From assembly GCA_000231825.2 (NCBI GenBank), contig JH720308.1, positions 747,636 to 811,635 on the forward strand: a stretch of 64,000 bases of DNA, read 5' to 3'. Below, one piece after another: positions 25,001 to 36,777 of this stretch. Source of the stretch: Tetrahymena elliotti 4EA. Taxonomy: Eukaryota > Ciliophora > Oligohymenophorea > Hymenostomatida > Tetrahymenidae. Each line of letters starts with the position of its first letter. Positions within the stretch are counted from its first letter, which is position 1. The translations under genes were made by a program, and so were the position numbers. The notes under the pieces were generated by a model, which had not been told where the DNA came from, did no database searches, and saw only the letters and a program-made list of their open reading frames with translations.

Positions 25001-25222
25001 ACTTTCATATTATGAACCATACATAGCCTTAGCTTTATCAATTAATTGTCTTTGAACTTTTTTTTCAAAAGCTTAAGCGAATTTTTTGTTCACTTTAAAC
25101 TTAACGTTAACTTCAACATCATTTTGTTCATCTTCTTACTAATTCTTTTTATTTTTTTTAGTTTTTGTTTGTTGTTGAGACTGTTCCTCTTCTTCGTCTT
25201 CAAATAAATTTTTTTTAACCAT
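22048..25222 (-). CDS. KRI1: KRI1 ribosome-biogenesis protein with an internal ZZ-type zinc finger (855 aa, 11 exons)
   Basis: Nucleolar factor for 40S assembly. Exons 25003-25222, 24783-24947, 24258-24708, 24068-24201, 23737-24005, 23325-23677, 23204-23271, 23009-23148, 22611-22946, 22353-22547, 22048-22284 sum to 856 in-frame codons. KRI1 landmarks: KDPSIYKNDKKFF, KFLRKYILTKGWVDRDD, ADRFEAKYNFRYEEPG, QDSLRQKD, LLEEDFDDKKFSKYLDQ, DYEDVITGGIKTRFKY, SYGLSDEQLLFAD, APYRED and the terminal SQKRLKSYGF. Residues 552-588 form a ZZ-like finger: C552-x2-C555, C568-x2-C571, C577-x2-C580, H586-x-H588, with WWYCDNC and CPDYTLCKIC. A second cluster C617-x2-C620/C642-x2-C645 follows. I know of no ZZ finger in yeast or human KRI1. 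N-terminus is highly acidic with Lys-rich tracts. Confidence 0.93.
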
Positions 25223-25633
25223 TTTTTAAACGTATTTCTTTAGAATTGAATAATATTAGAAATTGATTGAATCTACTAATTAATATTTTTTTAATTAATT
25301 AATATCAAAAATGAAGGATAAATTAATTGTTAGTTTAGTTTTATATCAAAATAAGATAAATATTGCTATCAATTACCTTAGCAATTAAATTTTTATAATT
25401 TAACATTTTTGAAATTTTCTTTAATTAATATATTCTATTTGCCTCTCTTAAATCTTTTTATTTCTACTTGATTGAAAAGCATATCTCAATTTATTACAAA
25501 CAATTCTAAACTAACAAAGCTAACTTAGAAACAATTTTTGATACATTAGATAAAAATATGTATACATATTTAAACACAAATTATTACTTTAACAAATTAA
25601 ATTAGGATAATATTATTAAATGATTATTTAATC
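25223..25633. other. Intergenic, 0.4 kb
   Basis: Spacer between the KRI1 start and the PIH1 stop, both minus strand. No feature seen; it must contain the KRI1 promoter. Confidence 0.5.
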
Positions 25634-27242
25634 TCAAACTAAATCATCCAACATGTCATTAGATAAACCTATAGCTTTATTTATAACTTAAGTAGTATTT
25701 TATGTAGCTTGATCTTCTTTATTATCTTTGTTAACAACTGTTGAGATTTTTTCTATTTCTTTTACAATCAAAGGCTATTAATATTTTAGAAAAATAATCA
25801 TATTAAAATTGATAAATAAATGAATTTATCTATTTACTTTCATTTTGACAATTAAGCAACGTTTTGTTGTGCTAAATGCAGTTTTAATAGATGTTTTATC
25901 AATTTTTAGAGGATATTTCAAGCACAGCTCATAAAACTTTCCATTTCTTAAATAAAGTTTTGAATCAGTTACTTCTAATTGAATGTGCTTACCAGTAACT
26001 AATAGAGGTAATTGAATTACTATTTTAATTTATTTTAGCTTTTATAAGTTAAAATCACCATCATATTCCTCCTAAGTACCATCATTATAAAGAATAAACA
26101 TATTCCATTTGGGACGAGGAATCAAGCCCCTTTATTAATATTTTCATTAAATTAATTTATTATCAAAAATAGTAGACATTTAATAAAATTACATAGGCAG
26201 ATTTTATTTTTTTCCTTCATTCATTTCTTAAATTAATTTCTTTCCACTCTTAGTTATTTATTCTTGCTACTTAATATCTTCTTGACTTAATTACTCTATT
26301 TTAGGTGCTTTTTTACCTTTAACTCTTTAATATTCAATACTTTTTCCTTTATATTTCATTTTTGGGACAGAGAATTCTTTTCAATTTAAAAATCACTAAT
26401 AAATAAAAACAAATCCTTTTTTAGAATAAACATTACTATCATCTAAAGTTATTTTGTACTTAGTCTCACAATAGCCCTATAATAGTTATATAAAAAACTA
26501 AGACAATCCAGGATCTTTTTACAAGTTATCTGCAACTTTAGGATTAACAATAGCATCAACTACTTTACATATTTCTCCCTCTATTTATAATTTATATATC
26601 ATATAAATAAACTAAAACTTGAATTTTTAAATGAAATACTTTTATCATTATCTTCTTTTAAACGTCCCAAAGACATTGGAACTCTCAATCCTGGTTAATT
26701 TTCATAATCTACTAGAAATTTTTCTTCTGGCACATCAATAAGTGGGTGAGTTAATATGTTTATAAAGACTTTTTCCTTTGTTGCTTATTCAAATGCTTTA
26801 AAAACGAAACGTGGCTCAGGTTCTATGACAATACCTCCTTCGCTATCTAAATATTTTTCAAGATCTTTTTCAATTCTATAATAATCTTTTGTGCTAACAG
26901 GTTTAGATTATTTAAGCTAATTTTATGATATCTCATGCTTATGCTTATCAATAAGCTCTTCATATTGTTTTTTAATCTAATTTTTAAATATTAACAAAAA
27001 TAATTTTAAAATGCCATTTATCCATCAAATTTTAAATTTTCTATTTCTAACAAAATTTAAAAATAAAAGATGATTTAATCAATTACTTCTGGATTGCTAT
27101 TAATTAAATTCATAAGTTCTTCATCTGACATGCTGTTTAGTGCCTAGCTAATTTAGGCTTATTGGGCTTACTAATTATTGAATCCGCCTAACTAATCCCC
27201 CATCATTGAAGGGATACCGCCTCTAGGAAAAGGTGCTTTCAT
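25634..27242 (-). CDS. PIH1-domain protein (R2TP/dynein-assembly co-chaperone), 417 aa
   Basis: PIH1 proteins bind HSP90/R2TP or preassemble axonemal dyneins in the cytoplasm. Exons 27087-27242, 26640-26976, 26437-26580, 26193-26376, 25838-26129, 25634-25774; introns 59-110 nt, all in frame. The PIH1 N-domain is visible as KVFINILTHPLIDVPEE, GLRVPMSLGRLKEDNDKKG and CKVVDAIVNPKV, ending at VPKMKYKGKSIEYQRVKG. The C-terminal half is a CS-like beta domain (IPRPKWNMFILYND, VIQLPLLVTGKHIQLEV, FYELCLKYPLKI). The first exon encodes a Gly/Met/Gln-rich leader (MKAPFPRGGIPSMMGDQLGG). I cannot decide between PIH1D1, PIH1D2 and the DNAAF relatives; in a ciliate either role is plausible. Confidence 0.87.
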
Positions 27243-28025
27243 TTATCTAATTTAAGTAAGTTTTTTATTCAATATTTTAAAAATTTATGATAATTTTTTG
27301 AAAATTTATAAAAATAATTGATAAAAATTTTAATATTTAGATTTTAATAAGATATCTAATTCTAAAATAATCCATAGAATTGAATATAAAGTTACAAATA
27401 AATTAATATAATTGTTGAATAAATCAATATTAAAATTCCATCTACATATTTTTAAATCATAAATCATCTTTTATCATTTTAAAAATCAATGATTTATTAT
27501 TTATTCAATCAATTTCATAATATTTTAAATAAATTATTTTCTAAAAGATTTTAATTTAGTTAACCTTTTTCGCAAGCAAAAAGCTTTTCATTCCAATCAA
27601 ACTATTAAAAATTTATAAAATTATTTAATCTTTTTTCAATAATTGAGTTTTTTTTAATAGATATTTGTAAAATTTTCATTCAAAATCTTGAATAATTTTA
27701 TAAATCCATGTGTAATTAAAACTTATATTTATTTCAATTAAACATCAAAAGTAATAACTTAACTATCAAAATAAAAGTAGGTTTCTCAACATCTAGAATT
27801 TAACTCAAAAAAACTAATTTAAGGAGGAAGAGTTTTGCTTGAAAACTGCAAAATTTTAGTGAGAATTAAAAAATTAATATAAAATAATACAAATAATATT
27901 AAGCTTAGTTTTTTAACAATAATGAAAATTTAATTTTTTTTAAGTGGATTTCAAAGTGTTTGATGATGATGATGATTAATATAAAAATTGTATATAGACA
28001 TAATTTGAATACATTAAAATTTTTT
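27243..28025. other. Intergenic, 0.8 kb
   Basis: Between the PIH1 start and the UTP7 stop. Very AT-rich; no coding or structured element recognised. Confidence 0.5.
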
Positions 28026-29958
28026 TCAATTTAATTTTTGTTGCTTTTTTAAGGCATAAATAGGATCGAAGTTATCTATAGAATCCAATTTATTTAACAC
28101 TTTTAATTCTTATGATTTCTTTTCTTTTTCTGCATTTCTAGCTCTAATTTTTATATCGACAGCTTCTTTGGCTTTTTCTCTCTTTTCTTCTTATCTGCTA
28201 AACTCTTTTCTGGCTTCTACTTTACCAGCTTTATTTTTACCACGCATTTTATTTTTCTTTTTCTTAATTTTATTTTTTTCCTTTTCTTATTATTCAGCTT
28301 TTTCTTCAGCTGCAATCACCTCTTTGCTAGCAGTATCAATAGTACCAATTCTATTGGGATTTAATGAGATAGTAGTGCTTGGAATCTTTTTATTTTAAAT
28401 AATGTTTATTTTCAATTATTGTAATTTGAATAAATTTTACCTTTTCAAGCAATTTCTTAACAAGACCTTCTCTAGCTTACTTTTTAGTTTGATAAGGGTT
28501 GGATTCAAAGGAATCAAAATTAGCTTCTCCTGAACCTGGAACAACTATACTTGAAAATCCTCCATCAATACCTATACCAAGGAAATCTTCATAAGGAACA
28601 AATTGAGTGTCAGTAATTGTATTATAACCAAAAGATTCGTGCTTCATATAAGGCTACTTTTATTTTTCGAGTTACCAATCTTTCCAAAGTTAAAGACGAC
28701 ATCCATAAGAAAGAGCAAGAACACCACTTTAAGATATATCTAAATGTGAGACGGTAGAAGGAGCGAAATAATCATGTAATAATTTGTAAGTTCTTAAATC
28801 CCAAACCTTCCAAAGACCATCAGTACCAGCAGTTACCATATAGAATCCTCTTTTATCAAAAGCAAGAGAATTTACATTTCCTTTATGGCATAACATCTTA
28901 ACTAAAGGTTCACTTGTGTTAGGTGAGTACATATTTACACAACCTCTATTATCTCCAACGCTAATAATAGCATTATATGGATTTTATTTCATGCAAACTG
29001 GATCTCTGATATTCATTCTATATTCTTTAATATAATACAAAATATAATTAAAATATAATAAATCATATAAAATTGTCATATTACCTGCAACAATAGAACC
29101 AGTAGATGTGTCATGATATTTTAAGAAACCAAGTCTACTTGCTGAAGCCAACAAGAAGTGATAAGGTAAATATTCTAAATGACTAGGTTCCAAGTGATTT
29201 TTCAATTTATGCAATTCAATACCTTAATTATCATAAACGTAAACATACTTCTTTTATGCAACCTATGAATTAATTATTATTTAATAGGTTTATTCATTCA
29301 TTTATATCTCAAATAGATTAATTATTTACTGCAAACATTTTTTCATCATGAAGAAATTTAACATCTCTAATTGATTCCTTTACTTAAATTTCACATGCAA
29401 GCTTTTTTTCATGCCAATCCATCATAGCTAAGTGTCCTTTAGATCCACCAAGTAAAAGATGGTGACCATTACGAGTATAATCTATACTATATTATCCCCA
29501 GTCAAGCTTTAAATCAAAAATCTATTTTTTTAACAAAATGTTCAAGATTTCATTTTAAATAAATTGTCAAAAGTCTACTTTTTCAGCATTTTGAATTGGA
29601 AGTAAATTTTTCAATTGATGCTATTTGAAGGCTAAAGTTTTCTCCATTCCTTCTGCTTCAAGATACCTTAATTATCAAAAAATAAATCTCAGTATATTTG
29701 CTGCATCCTCCATCATAGTAACAATCTATGAATGTAGGTCTGTCTATAAATGAATAAAGATAATAATCAATCAAATAATTACCCTTAATCTTCATGCTTC
29801 AATAAATGATTAATTTTTTCATATTTTTCAGTCTATTGCTAAACAAAATGAGTCTTTTTAATCTAAGAGTTAAGCTTTTTATCTGAAGACTTGAGCTTCT
29901 TGTTGATTTAAAATAAATCAGCAGAGCTGGATCTTTATGAATTATCCTTTTTATCCAT
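28026..29958 (-). CDS. UTP7: UTP7/WDR46 small-subunit processome WD40 protein (532 aa, 7 exons)
   Basis: Nucleolar U3 snoRNP-associated factor for 18S rRNA processing. Exons 29783-29958, 29723-29743 (21 nt), 29579-29666, 29330-29521, 29085-29262, 28441-29024, 28026-28385. Family landmarks: [104 protein letters not shown], then the BING4-type C-terminal domain ([38 protein letters not shown]). The tail is Lys/Arg/Glu-rich, as in other members. The frame is kept across all exons, including the microexon whose flanking introns are 39 and 56 nt. Length matches yeast Utp7 (about 550 aa). Confidence 0.95.
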
Positions 29959-30563
29959 TACTAATACTAATTGAAATTAATTTATTAAGCTAATAATTTA
30001 TCAGATTCCTTAATTTTATAAGATATATAATTTATTTTAATTTGGCAAGAAACAAATTAGACCTTAATATGGTATATTTCTTTGCTAAATGTTATTTTAC
30101 CAAATTTTCTACTTTGAAATTCTAATTCTATTTAGTCATCCATAAAATCCATTTAAATATTTCATATTTTATCATGCTCAAATACCCAAAATAAATATAA
30201 AATAAAAGCAAATATTTCACAACAATTCTCTCAAAATCATTTTATAAACAAACAAACAAACTTTTCTTTATTTTAATTATATTAAAAGACACTCAATAAA
30301 AACTTATATTTGTACAATCACTATTATTTTTATCAGCTATTTATGATGGATGTTATGCTATTTAAAACCAATGAATAAATAATGAATAAACAAAATAATT
30401 TTTTTATTTTTCAAGAGCATAAATATTTTTAAGTTTTAGAGGAGTTTTTTGAAAAAGATATTTTTTAGAATAATTTGATATTATATTTTATATATATATA
30501 TTGATTTTATACTCACTTGTTAATATGAAAAGCATATGCAGAAACTCTATTTATTTCCAATTA
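29959..30563. other. Intergenic, 0.6 kb
   Basis: Spacer between the UTP7 start and the LSM8 stop, both minus strand, with a short AT dinucleotide run near 30490-30500. No gene seen. Confidence 0.5.
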
Positions 30564-31071
30564 TCAGTTAGTAATTGGTTTTAAACGCTCTATTTTAGAA
30601 TCATAGTTTAATACTCCTTCTATTTCTTCATCTATCTCACCTTTTTTATAATTAAAAAATAATTTTTTGTTAAAACAGATGAAATAAAATTTGATTATGC
30701 GTCTACAATTATCTACCTATCTCTTTGTAAATATTTAAAAATAATAATTCTGTAATGAAACTTACCTAAAACTGCTATATTATCTCCTCGGAGTAAGTAT
30801 AGACCATGTTTAACTGTTTTAGTATTATTTTCTGATGAAAAAATTCTCTCAACGCAATCTGATAATATGGAATTTAATGCTTAATCTAAACCTTTCAAAA
30901 CACCTAATTAATTTTTATGATAAAACATATTGAGCATGTATTTCAATCTAATAAAAAGCTACCTATGAGAACTCTACCATCAGTAGTTATAATTTATATC
31001 TTTTTAAAAAGTAACTTTTCAAGAGGGTTTAAGAGTTTAATTGGCTAATATTTATCTTTCTTATCTTCCAT
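30564..31071 (-). CDS. LSM8: LSM8, U6 snRNA-associated Sm-like protein (107 aa)
   Basis: Sm-fold subunit that marks the nuclear LSm2-8 ring binding the U6 snRNA 3' end. Exons 30963-31071, 30766-30903, 30564-30640; introns 59 and 125 nt. Sm1 region: KLLFKKIQIITTDGRVLIG and VLKGLDQALNSILSDCVERIF; Sm2 region: HGLYLLRGDNIAVLGEIDEE. The pairing of 'LSDCVERIF' with 'GLYLLRGDN...GEIDEE' is typical of LSM8 rather than LSM1. Length is close to human LSM8 (96 aa), with a short N-terminal lysine-rich leader. Confidence 0.93.
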
Positions 31072-31704
31072 TTTAAAATTCTATTTTGTATTATTTACCT
31101 TTAATAGTATATCAAACAATAATAATTTGGATAATATTTTTATTAAATAAGAAGATTTAAAAATTTTAAGATATTTGTCTAATAAAAGCAAGTATGTATC
31201 CTTAAATAATTAAGACAAATTATTTATTTTTAAAAGAATTAAAATTATTTCAAAAAAGTTAAAGATTTTATTTAATATTGTTTTTTGCAACAAGATTCAT
31301 AAAAATGATGTACTTTTTCATTCATGGATTATGTTAGATGATTAAAATTGTTATTTCGTTTGATTAATTAATTCTTTATTTAAATAAAAGACAGACAATT
31401 TAATTTTTGAGAAGCTAAATATGTTTCTTCATAACTATGAATATAATTGAGGGGTTAATTAACTTATTCATAAAGTATACTTAATTTTATGAACATAAAT
31501 TAAAATAAAGTACATACAAATAAATTCATTAGTTATATTGAATCTATTGAGTTTTTTTTGTTTTTGGTTAATATGTTAGAGTAAATAAGATGGTAGAAGA
31601 AAAAGATTTTTGAGTAAATTTAATAGAATATTTGTTATTTGTTAAGTAACTATTTTTTTTGTAGTAATTAATTAGCTATTTATTAATAAATTTATTTTTA
31701 TCCT
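31072..31704. other. Intergenic, 0.6 kb
   Basis: Between the LSM8 start and the stop of the 127-codon frame. No feature recognised. Confidence 0.5.
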
Positions 31705-32088
31705 TCAAATTTACATTTGAGTAAGAGTGATACCAATGATGTCAATATTGTTAGTCTAAATTATAAAGTTCAAAGACTTAATTTGATAAGCAAAGAGTAA
31801 GTCTATTAAAATATCATTATCGATTATATTCTTGAAAAATAGAATCAGGCCTTTTTCAACATATTTTATATCAATAATTCCTTCATAGACTTTGTTAATC
31901 TTTTCTTCAGTTATAAATCCTTGTTCAACACCTTAGAAATCTTTTATTATAGCCTTTTACAACAGCTTTGAGCTTATGTTATCTCTAACAGCTATAGGCC
32001 TTTTAGATTTTTTAAGTTCTCTTTTGATAAATTAAGGAACCTTTTAGAAGATTTTTTGTGAGTATTTATTTTAATTAGATTATTGCAT
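31705..32088 (-). CDS. Hypothetical protein, 127 aa (possibly a C-terminal exon)
   Basis: ATG 32088 to TGA 31705-31707. The composition is protein-like (RELKKSKRPIAVRDNISSKL, EEKINKVYEGIIDIKYVEKG), ending in alternating hydrophobic segments, unlike the AT-noise frames around it. The frame remains open upstream of the ATG without TGA for at least 20 codons, so the real protein may be longer or joined to an upstream exon. No motif is recognised. Confidence 0.5.
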
Positions 32089-33332
32089 TTAGAGTATAGT
32101 GAGTGACTATCTTTGTTTTTGTATTTATTTCAATTTACTTTTCACTTATTGTTTTGTTAATTAAATTATTTCTAATTTCTATCAAAACTAGTAAGCATTT
32201 ATTTTACATAATTAAAAAGATTTTAATAACTCATTCAGATGTTTTTGATTAATGCTAAATTTAAACTAAGACTAACTATCAGACTTATGTAGCTTTATAA
32301 TTTAAAATTCTCCATACTTAGATAGATGTCATGTAAATAATAAGTTGATTGAATTTTAAATTCTTTCAAGTTTGTCTAAAAACTCTTAATTTTTCTTCAT
32401 GTATAATTATTTGAATTTGATGATAATTATTAATCACATTAACTTTGGTTTAGAATATTTAGTTTTTTGAAAATATAGATTTAGTAAAAATATTTTCGAG
32501 TTAGAATTCAACTTAGTCAATTTTTTATTAAGTTAACAATCTTCTTCAAAATACTTTTTGATTTTAGAAAATAAAAAATGAGCTTTTTTAAGATAATTTA
32601 TTTACTCTCATAAAAATAAGATCTAAAAGATACCATAATTTATTATGGTTATTTTTTATTTTATGTAAACAATCTCTCTATTTTAAGAAAAATTAAAATT
32701 TCATATAAAATTCTTTTAAATTTTGAACAAATAGTCAACTGATTTCCTTTATTCTTAATTAAAAAGATTTTATTTCTTTCTATTTTAGTCATAAATTTCT
32801 AAACCAAATTTTATGTATATGTAGCCTGATTAAATCTACTTTCATAAAAAACCTCTTAAAATATAGTTTTAAAAATGTTTTAAATTGAAAAAACGATTCA
32901 AAATCTGAAGAAACAAACATGTAAATAAATTTATAAAAAGCAAAAAATCCAAAAAAATTCATTATTGTAAATAAAAATAATATCAAAATATTTTTTATTT
33001 ACATATTAATAACAAATAAAGAAATAGAAGACCAAGGAAATTAAGAAAATTAGTGAAAAAGATGATATAAATAAAATAAATGCAATATTTTTATTTGATT
33101 ATTTGTATTGATTTTTTTATTGTGAAAAAATAAAAAACTAAGAGCCTTTTTTAAAAAATAAGACTAATTTTTTTGTATGAAATCATGAATTTTTTGAAAT
33201 AATAAAAAATAGACATAAAAACATTATTTTATATTTCTTCTTTTTCAATCAAAGAAATAATCAATCACACATTTTAAATAAATTAAAAAGGCATTTGTTT
33301 TGGCTCATACTAACTAAAATGAGAAGTATCAT
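32089..33332. other. Intergenic, 1.2 kb, with a few ambiguous minus-strand frames
   Basis: Minus-strand frames near 32182-32400 and 32450-32620 have somewhat protein-like stretches (for example KYFEEDCQLNKKLTKL) but are broken by TGA and have no matching splice sites. A Phe-rich 65-codon frame at 32789-32986 is more likely noise. They may be remnants of one decayed gene or upstream exons of the 127-aa gene. Confidence 0.35.
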
Positions 33333-35788
33333 TCATTCCTGTAGAGCTATTTCTCTTTCTCTTTCTTCATCACTATTAGCATTATTAGGGCTATTTTTAT
33401 AGCTCTCTTCATCATCCTAGTTTAATTTTACATTTTTGTAAACAGGATCATTTTAATAGCCATATGGATTATCTTCTTCACTTCTAAGTTGTTCATCTTT
33501 ATCTGAAGGATGATCTTGCATCTAGCTACTATCATGTAGTCCTACTTCAATGTTTTGAAGAGGAATTAAATCTTTATCAATGCTTGAAGATTTTTTACAT
33601 AGGCAAATGACAACAATAACAATCAAGAAAAATAAGACATAAATTATTGTGATATCTTTTATTATTTGAATAAAATATTTTTAGTTTAAGAAAAAAGTTA
33701 TCTCAAATAAATAAATTTACAATATTTTTCATAAGGTTTGAATTTTTCATTAAATTAGTTGTCTTCATCTTTACCATTGTTTTATTACTTATTATCTTCA
33801 TTTTTGGTTTCATTTTTGAAAAAGTTGTTTGTGAAGTTGTAATTATTTTAGAATTCTTTTAGTTCATCTATGTATTAATTATCCATAATAGTTTTTCTTA
33901 TTTTTGCAGTATGGAGATTCATAAGAACACTGTTCACATGAGGCAATGTACAATTAGAAGGAGTAAAGTGAACTTCAAATTTATTTTTGTCAAATAAAAT
34001 ATCATAATTCTTAAAGAAAGGACCTCCAAGGTAGACTTTAAAAATACTTGGATGGGCTTCAAAAGAAAATTAAAATATATTTGGATCATTGTTATCTGGC
34101 TCAATATATAGATAACCATGAGCCTTCCATTCAATAACATTATCACCAAAATCAAACTCAAGCACTGGGAATGAGTTGAAAAAGTCTTCAACAGTTGGGA
34201 ATTCTTTTGATTAAATGTAACGCCATTTTATTTAACGATTTGAATTATCTTTGGCATTACCACATTTATATTTTTCATTATTTCTGCATTATCTATTGAT
34301 TGCCTCTATCATAGGGCTTTAATAATAAATAAAATTTAAAATGATTTTGTTACAAATTTTTATTAGAAAATGAAATTAATTTATTTAATCTTGTTAATAA
34401 TTTACTCTATAAATGCTTTAGGACCAAACACAAGAGTAGTACCAGAATCTAAAATAGGATGAGGAATATTAGTAGTAATAATTTCTCCATCTAACTATTA
34501 TATTTAAAAAGGTAACATTTTAAATAGAAAAATGATTTAATATTTTTTAGGATTTTTAATTGTTTTATTTTTTCTTAAAAAGCATTAATATAAATTCTTT
34601 GATTTCTGTTGATATTTTTAAGGCTTATCCTTAATTTAATTAACCAAAATAAATCAGTATGCTATTGAAATTAAATTGTATGTGCTACTCATTTTAAAGT
34701 AATTATTTTCTTAAAGAAAAAATGGAATTTTTTTACACTAACTTTCTTCACATCGACATCATAATAGTTTGAGTTTTTCTTATATTGTATTATTTTTGTT
34801 TAAGTTCCAGGTGTGTGAAGCTCATGATTGTAACCTCCAACACTCATATAACCTCCTTTCAGTGAATTAAGACATAAAGAGAATACTAACTACTCATTGT
34901 TGTCTTTATGTTAAGCGAATATTCTGTCAATAATATTTGGAGGATGGTTGTAGGTGTTAGATGATGGAGCTAGCCCAATAATTCCATCAGGAACTTGAGT
35001 TTTAAATAAATGAGTTTCTTTAGTTGTGCAACCAAAAGGAATTTAGACCCTTTCATGGTTCATAAACTTTAAGTATTCTAAATTTTCAGAGTCTGAGAGA
35101 TTTTAGTGTTTTTTGCTATTTAAATAATCGTAAATTTCATCTCCAAAAACTACATAATCAACTGCCATAAATCCTCCTATGCTTGAACCTTCCATATAAC
35201 TGACACCCCAGCTACAAACATCATCACTACAACTTTAGCATTTATAATTTTCAAATTATGTTTGACATGACATTTTTTGGGCAGTAAGAGATTCAGTTAG
35301 ATTATACTATTTATTCAAGTGATTACCACAATTTGTTTAACATTAAGAGCATGGAAAAGCAAGCAAGCTACTTCCAGTATCTATAATTGCTGTTTGCCTT
35401 TGCGGAGGAGATCCTATATATAAATTAACCCAATAAACCGTCTCTCCTGTACTACCTTCTAATTAAACTGTATGAATACGCTTATAGTAAAAATTTTCAG
35501 TTGGATCCTCTATTTTCTACTTTTATCCTTCCTCATCTAAATATACTAAATGATCTTTTTCTTTATCTTCTTTTGCTTCTTTAGCGTTTTCTGCAACTAT
35601 TTATTAAAATATATTTATTTTGCCTCCTTTATCCTTTTACTGATTGGATTGTTTTTGGCTAAGAACAGATAGATTATTTGATAGGAATAAAATAATAAAG
35701 CATGAATGGAAATCAAACTAAAGTTACCTGTAAAATGAACTAATTGGAAGAATAAAACTATTAGAACTATCCTATATACTTTTTTCAT
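33333..35788 (-). CDS. Pepsin-like aspartyl protease with C-terminal membrane anchor
   Basis: Secretory-pathway protease. Signal peptide MKKVYRIVLIVLFFQL at 35788. The main exon 34743-35639 carries VNLYIGSPPQRQTAIIDTGSS (catalytic DTGSS), a Cys-rich flap region, VPDGIIGLAPSS and SLCLNSLKGGYMSVGG. The second catalytic triad, ILDSGTTLVFGP, follows on an exon starting at 34494, after a 248-nt intron. Then come 33721-34316 (AKIRKT and a long Asn/Lys/Glu linker) and 33333-33655, which encodes one membrane helix (YVLFFLIVIVVICLC) and an acidic cytosolic tail ending at TGA 33333-33335. Two junctions do not resolve: exon 1 to exon 2 (a GTAACT donor at 35727 gives the wrong phase; a weaker GTTCAT donor fits) and the join between 34317 and about 34400. 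Confidence 0.87.
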
Positions 35789-36777
35789 TTATTTTAACTC
35801 AAATCAAATGAGTGATCTATCTAATTTTATTTTACTTTCTTAAAAATTAAATGTGAAAACTACCAAAAATTATGTTGCAATGATTTAAATTATTGTTAAA
35901 TTTTTATGAAAATTAATAATATTACTTATAGCCTGATAAAATATCCTTCTCTAAACTCCTGAATTTCTTAATTGTATTTCTTAAAAATTTTTATGTTTCA
36001 ATAAATTAATATCAGGTCTATAAAATTTTGAAATAGATTAATTATGTTTTATCAAAAATTTAAGTTAATTTAAAAAAAGATGTTGAGGATTGATTGATCA
36101 ACCAAAATAAGCATTATTATTCAACAAAAATAAGTTTGGAAATTGTTATTTACTTTAAATATTTGAAAAAATAATTCTATTCATTCTTCAATGTTAAATT
36201 TATTATTTTGGTAAAAGGATTTTTCTCAATTTAATTATTGATTGATTAACTTGATAAATGTACATAAATCAAGTTGTAAAAATAGATAGCATAGCCAAAA
36301 TTTACTTTTCATCAATATTTTTAAATTGAATTTTTCTTTAAAAAATTATTGTCTAAAAATATTTCAAATTATTAAAGGATATTGATCTATTATTAAAAAG
36401 CAAGCGTAAATTCTGATTAGATTAAATATTTAATAAGTGTTCAAGAAACATTATATCTCATAAATACATATTTAAATACTGTATTTCCCCTTTTAGTATC
36501 ATTTCTCTAATTAAGTGGAGAAAAAAGTAAATTTAGAACATTTTTGTCATTAATAGATTAAAGATAAGATATTCAAATACTTAAAAAAAATAAAAAATTA
36601 ACAAAATTCAGGTCAAGAAATTTTTTGATTTTTAAAAAAGTTAAATTATATGAAGAAATAATAGAATAAAATAAAACAAAATTATTAATGTAAAAATAAA
36701 GTATTTATTATAATTATTGATAGATATATTTATTGAGAACAAACAAATTTTCAGTGGCACTTTTATCATCATATCTA
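35789..36777. other. Intergenic, 1 kb
   Basis: Between the protease start and the stop of paralogue A, both minus strand. No feature seen. Confidence 0.5.

Noticed and set aside
28168..28398. Plus-strand Phe/Leu/Ser-rich frame that looks membrane-like
   Set aside because: Antisense of the Lys/Glu-rich C-terminal tail of UTP7.
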